Origin: Hybos culiciformis
Taxonomy: Eukaryota > Arthropoda > Insecta > Diptera > Hybotidae
Reading direction: 5' to 3'
Length of the DNA: 64,000 nt
Assembly (NCBI GenBank): GCA_964007475.1
Contig: OZ023273.1
Coordinates: 146,541,308 to 146,605,307, forward strand
Program-made: the position numbers and the translations under genes
The notes under the pieces: model-generated
Database searches by the model: none
The model's input: only the letters and a program-made list of their open reading frames with translations
What the model was told of the DNA's origin: nothing
Part shown: positions 60,721 through 64,000 of the stretch, one piece after another
How positions within the stretch are numbered: position 1 is the stretch's first letter
Layout of the letters: each line of letters begins with the position of its first letter

Positions 60721-62626
60721 TTTGATGAAATATTTTTTTTTTATAGAATTCTTATAAATGTTGCATAACAAGATCACTGATTCAGTATCACGAATCGTTT
60801 TACTAGAATCTTATACAACTTATAGTTGGTATAACACTTATTTACAAGAATAATTTGCTAGTTGGGGCAGCCCTGTAATTTTTTTCATTTCAATTCTTGT
60901 CAAATTCTTCTAACCAAGGTTCCATAATTTTCTTGATAAAAATTGTTAATTTGATTTGTTTATGATATTAGTACTTATTTTTAATCAATTTACTTCTTCT
61001 AGGAAATCTAAATATTATAAAATAGAAAAACAATTTATTGACATTATATTTTGGGTGTTCCATTCCATAAATTAGCAAAATTTTTAAAATATTGAGGATT
61101 AAAAATTTATTATAATGGAAACATAATATATTCTTTTTAATATTATTAAAAGTTTTATGTACGTGCTTCAGTTATTCTATTCCTAATTATAGTTCATAAA
61201 CTCTTATATTCCATATTTTGTATCGTTGTAAAAGTAATATATATTCTTGTACATATATTACACGAAATAATATTATTGATATAATATTTTAATAATACTT
61301 TTTGTTTACAAGAGATAACAATATTTTTGATTTATTAGTGTTTCAAAACCTTTAGCGCCTACCAATATTATATTTTATATGTCGTATTATGAAATATTTT
61401 TTCATTTCATAAAAACCTATAATCAAATAAATGTAAACATTTGTTTAATATATGCTTAGAAACCTTTTAATAATAATGTTTCATTAAATCTTGCGGAATG
61501 GAAATTAAAATATTTTTAGAAAATATTGCACACACAGTAATTTTAAATAAATTTAAAGTATAAATTTATTAACTTTTTTTTTTAAATACTTGAATTATAT
61601 AGTGTTGGGCAAAATTATTCTTAAACTGTACTTAAAGTACAATTTTTCTATCCAATATTGTATTATTTTTATTTATTTTTTTGCATAATTAAACAATAAA
61701 AAGAATAAACCATAAATTACACTAAAATATCATTTGTAATTAATTTGCCCTTAATTATAATGTCGTAAAGAATTTTATTATAATTATTATTGCAATAAAT
61801 ATATTACTCTTCTATCTATAGAAACTTTTGATTGTTAATTGCCATAAATAACAATTTCATTTTGTTAAGTGCTGAAATCAATTGGTAAAAAAATATAAAC
61901 GAAAAAATAAAAATAAAACAAAATATATATTTTTATAATGTGCCATGTGATTAAACATTGATCAATATTTTATAATATAATGTTGACGAGAAGATTGATG
62001 AAATGAAAATTTATTATTTCATGATTCAACACAGTGTATATACATTATTTGAGTAAAAACGGTGTGGTAACATCTCATAAGTAGATTTAAAAACTGATTG
62101 ATTTATGTAAATTAAATATAATATTAAAAGTAAAAAAAAAAATCCACATCCGGAAAGAAAAATTCACAGGACATTTTCAATGAGAAATTAAAAAACAATA
62201 TTTTGATTTTAATAGGACTCAGAGGACGATTTTCTTCCATTCGCTTGATAATAAAAGTAATACATAATAATAATAATAATAAATATAAACTATTTTTAAA
62301 ATAAAATAAATATAAATAAAGTAATAAATTATGGTCAATGCACATAGTAAAATAATATAAGAATAATTTTTTAACAATGTCATGGATATAATGATATGGC
62401 AATTAAAAGTGGAATGACATGATAACGTTATAAAAGAGTATAATTAAAAGAATATAACGAAAAAAAGTATTTTCTACTTCTTTCAATTAAAGAAAAATAT
62501 ATATATATATATAAAAAAATATAAATTAATGTTAGTTTAATTAAAAGAGAAAATAAAATTATATATACCGTACTATACATATTAGATATATTAGTTCTTT
62601 TAGATGTAATAAAATTGTAAACAAAC
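60721..62626. other. AT-rich DNA, no gene found
   Basis: I see no exon with paired splice signals. The open frame at 62124-62402 (minus) contains a short complex stretch (EENRPLSPIKIK) but no supporting splice sites. Confidence 0.45.
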
Positions 62627-62920
62627 CTTGATTAATATCTGATGAAGTGAGCATGTACAATTACTATTTAATTGAATTGATTTTTTTGATTGGATATCAT
62701 TGAAATTAGTGTAATAATAATATGGTCGATTAATTGAACAAGTATCTTGAAGATAAATTAATGATTCTAAAAAATTAACATGTACTTTACATTGTTCCGT
62801 ATCTGATTGATTACTGGATGACATTAAGGCGGTGATTATAGTTGAGTTTTTTATTAAATCATTAAGAATATTTATTTTATTTATATTCGTTGTTGTTAAA
62901 TTGTCTTCATTGGACGACAT
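62627..62920 (-). CDS. Possible coding first exon, identity unknown
   Basis: From an ATG, 98 codons read MSSNEDNLTTTNINKINI, then SSSNQSDTEQCKVHVNFLES, LIYLQDTCSINRPYYYY and SNCTCSLHQILIK up to a donor AAG|GTTTGT. Amino-acid variety and four Cys set it apart from the Phe/Ile/Lys-rich noise frames nearby. A CAG acceptor-like site lies about 65 nt upstream in the leader. It ends in phase 0, so it could splice to the liprin exon at 32033 as an alternative N terminus. It may equally be the first exon of an unrelated nested gene, or chance. I do not recognise a family. Confidence 0.35.
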
Positions 62921-64000
62921 ATAAATTTATCTTAGTATTTTATTTTAAAGAAATTATAGCAGCAGCAGCTCCAACTGCATAATATTCAATATATCAACCC
63001 ACTAAATTTGTAAAGCCTTTAAATTTTCATACTTTTTTCAATTTAAATTCACTTAATCATTTTATGTTAAATAAAAACTAACAAAAAAATGTAAAAAATT
63101 TTTTTTAATCAAAAATCACTAAGATTATACTTAAACTATGTACACTTTATTGTGTAACACTTTGTGTTCACTTTTTTTTTTTGCATTGCATTGACAGAAC
63201 ACTTGAATGTCATATTCTTATCACCTACATACTTTGTTGGTACCGTTGATTTTTAAATGATTGCAAAAAATAAAATAAAAATTGTGTTAACAACCAGATC
63301 TAATTTTACAAGACACTGAAAGAATTTATAGTTTACTACAGTTGTCAAGTTAATTAGTGCGTTGTTGTCACTGTATCTAATATAATTAAATTTCTTATGT
63401 TTAAATGCATCTGAACTTATCACGTTCATTTGGCTGAAACGAAAGTCCAACTACATAATTTAGTTAGTACAATTTTGGCTATTGAAGATCCGAGGTAATT
63501 TTCGCAATTTTATACTTAATTATATAAATCCTTTTCTAAAGTCTTCTACTTAAAGGCGCTTTTTTACTTCGGCAATTGAATATAAAGTCTTGGACTGTCT
63601 TCAAAGTATAGATTTAAATATTATTGAAACAAAATTTAAATTTGTCAATAGTAAATTTTAAATAGGACTTGGAGAGCTCCGCAATCTCTAGTTTAAATCA
63701 TAATGCAGAACTTCTTTTATTTTGTCTGTAATTTCATATATTTTGATTTTAATATAACAATTTTCTATCGTCCATGAAATTATTAAATTTTTCATTGAAT
63801 TTTTGAAAAGACATTGAAAGAACATTAAGTTTGTTAAGCTCTAAATCAAATATTGCAAAATAAAAAAAAAAAAAAACTATTTCCGGCATATGTATTTTGT
63901 TTATTTTTTATCCGCCCCGTACATACATAATATTGATTCTTGTTTTGTCTCAAATATTATAATATTTGTATAAACTTTTGTTCATTTAATTGGAGCAAAA
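62921..64000. other. AT-rich right end, nothing recognised
   Basis: No conserved exon, RNA gene or structured repeat is seen. The frame at 63253-63450 (minus) has no supporting signal. Confidence 0.4.

Larger units (their letters stand above)
32034..64000 (-). other. Giant first or second Liprin-alpha intron (more than 32 kb, open at the right)
   Basis: No conserved upstream liprin exon (MMCDVMPTISE-type start, acidic, about 80 residues) is found in this span. It contains a nested gene (35792-37705), several mobile elements, a satellite array and a possible exon at 62627-62920. Plain AT-rich DNA fills 32034-33840, 37710-54780, 56000-57990 and 60730-62600, with minor repeats noted separately. 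Confidence 0.6.

Noticed and set aside
59591..60768. Repeated open frames of 62-76 codons (MLFNAGRDPAI type)
   Set aside because: They arise from the 104-bp satellite; each unit repeats the same frame with random changes and no start context.

Overview
The window is very AT-rich animal DNA with long introns, frequent homopolymer runs and several kinds of repeat. The conserved protein it encodes is closest, as I recall the family, to insect Liprin-alpha, so the source is almost certainly an insect or another arthropod. I cannot name the species. Nothing bacterial (operons, Shine-Dalgarno sites, CRISPR) is present.

The main gene is a Liprin-alpha (PPFIA/SYD-2) orthologue on the minus strand. 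Eighteen core exons run from 32033 down to the stop codon at 415-417. All reading phases join, giving 1,111 codons plus stop. From 5' to 3' they encode the N-terminal coiled-coil half (about 32033-8717), a Ser/Pro-rich and basic linker (8900-1680), and three SAM domains (1614-415). The usual first coding exon, an acidic Met-rich block of about 80 residues, is not in the window, so the intron upstream of 32033 is longer than 32 kb and the 5' end lies beyond 64000. I also see several optional exons: a 42-nt microexon (10278-10319), a 45/48-nt cassette (3174-3221), tandem donors 12 nt apart (13635/13647), and a possible alternative first exon at 5298-5345. Two sites in the giant intron (51556 and 41831) look like recursive-splicing ratchet points.

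Nested in that giant intron, on the opposite strand, is a three-exon gene at 35792-37705. It encodes a secreted mucin-like protein of 501 residues: signal peptide, Pro/Tyr/Gln-rich segment, about 50 Thr-Thr-His/Gln-Pro repeats, a six-Cys basic segment and a His-rich decapeptide repeat tail. Its first intron appears to use a GC-AG donor.

The rest of the intronic DNA holds mobile elements and repeats. They are a 1.37-kb foldback element made of nested palindromes with GC-rich hairpins (14167-15533); a MITE-like element (12221-12603); a truncated Jockey-type LINE with target-site duplications (31286-31803); a second LINE 3' end (about 33846-34240) interrupted by a 1.27-kb terminal-inverted-repeat element (34241-35509), which itself carries a 5S-rRNA-like, SINE-like insert; a foldback element of 21-bp repeats flanked by TA (57996-58811); and a 104-bp satellite array with higher-order structure (59641-60720). 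Near the right end, 62627-62920 on the minus strand is a possible coding exon of unknown identity.
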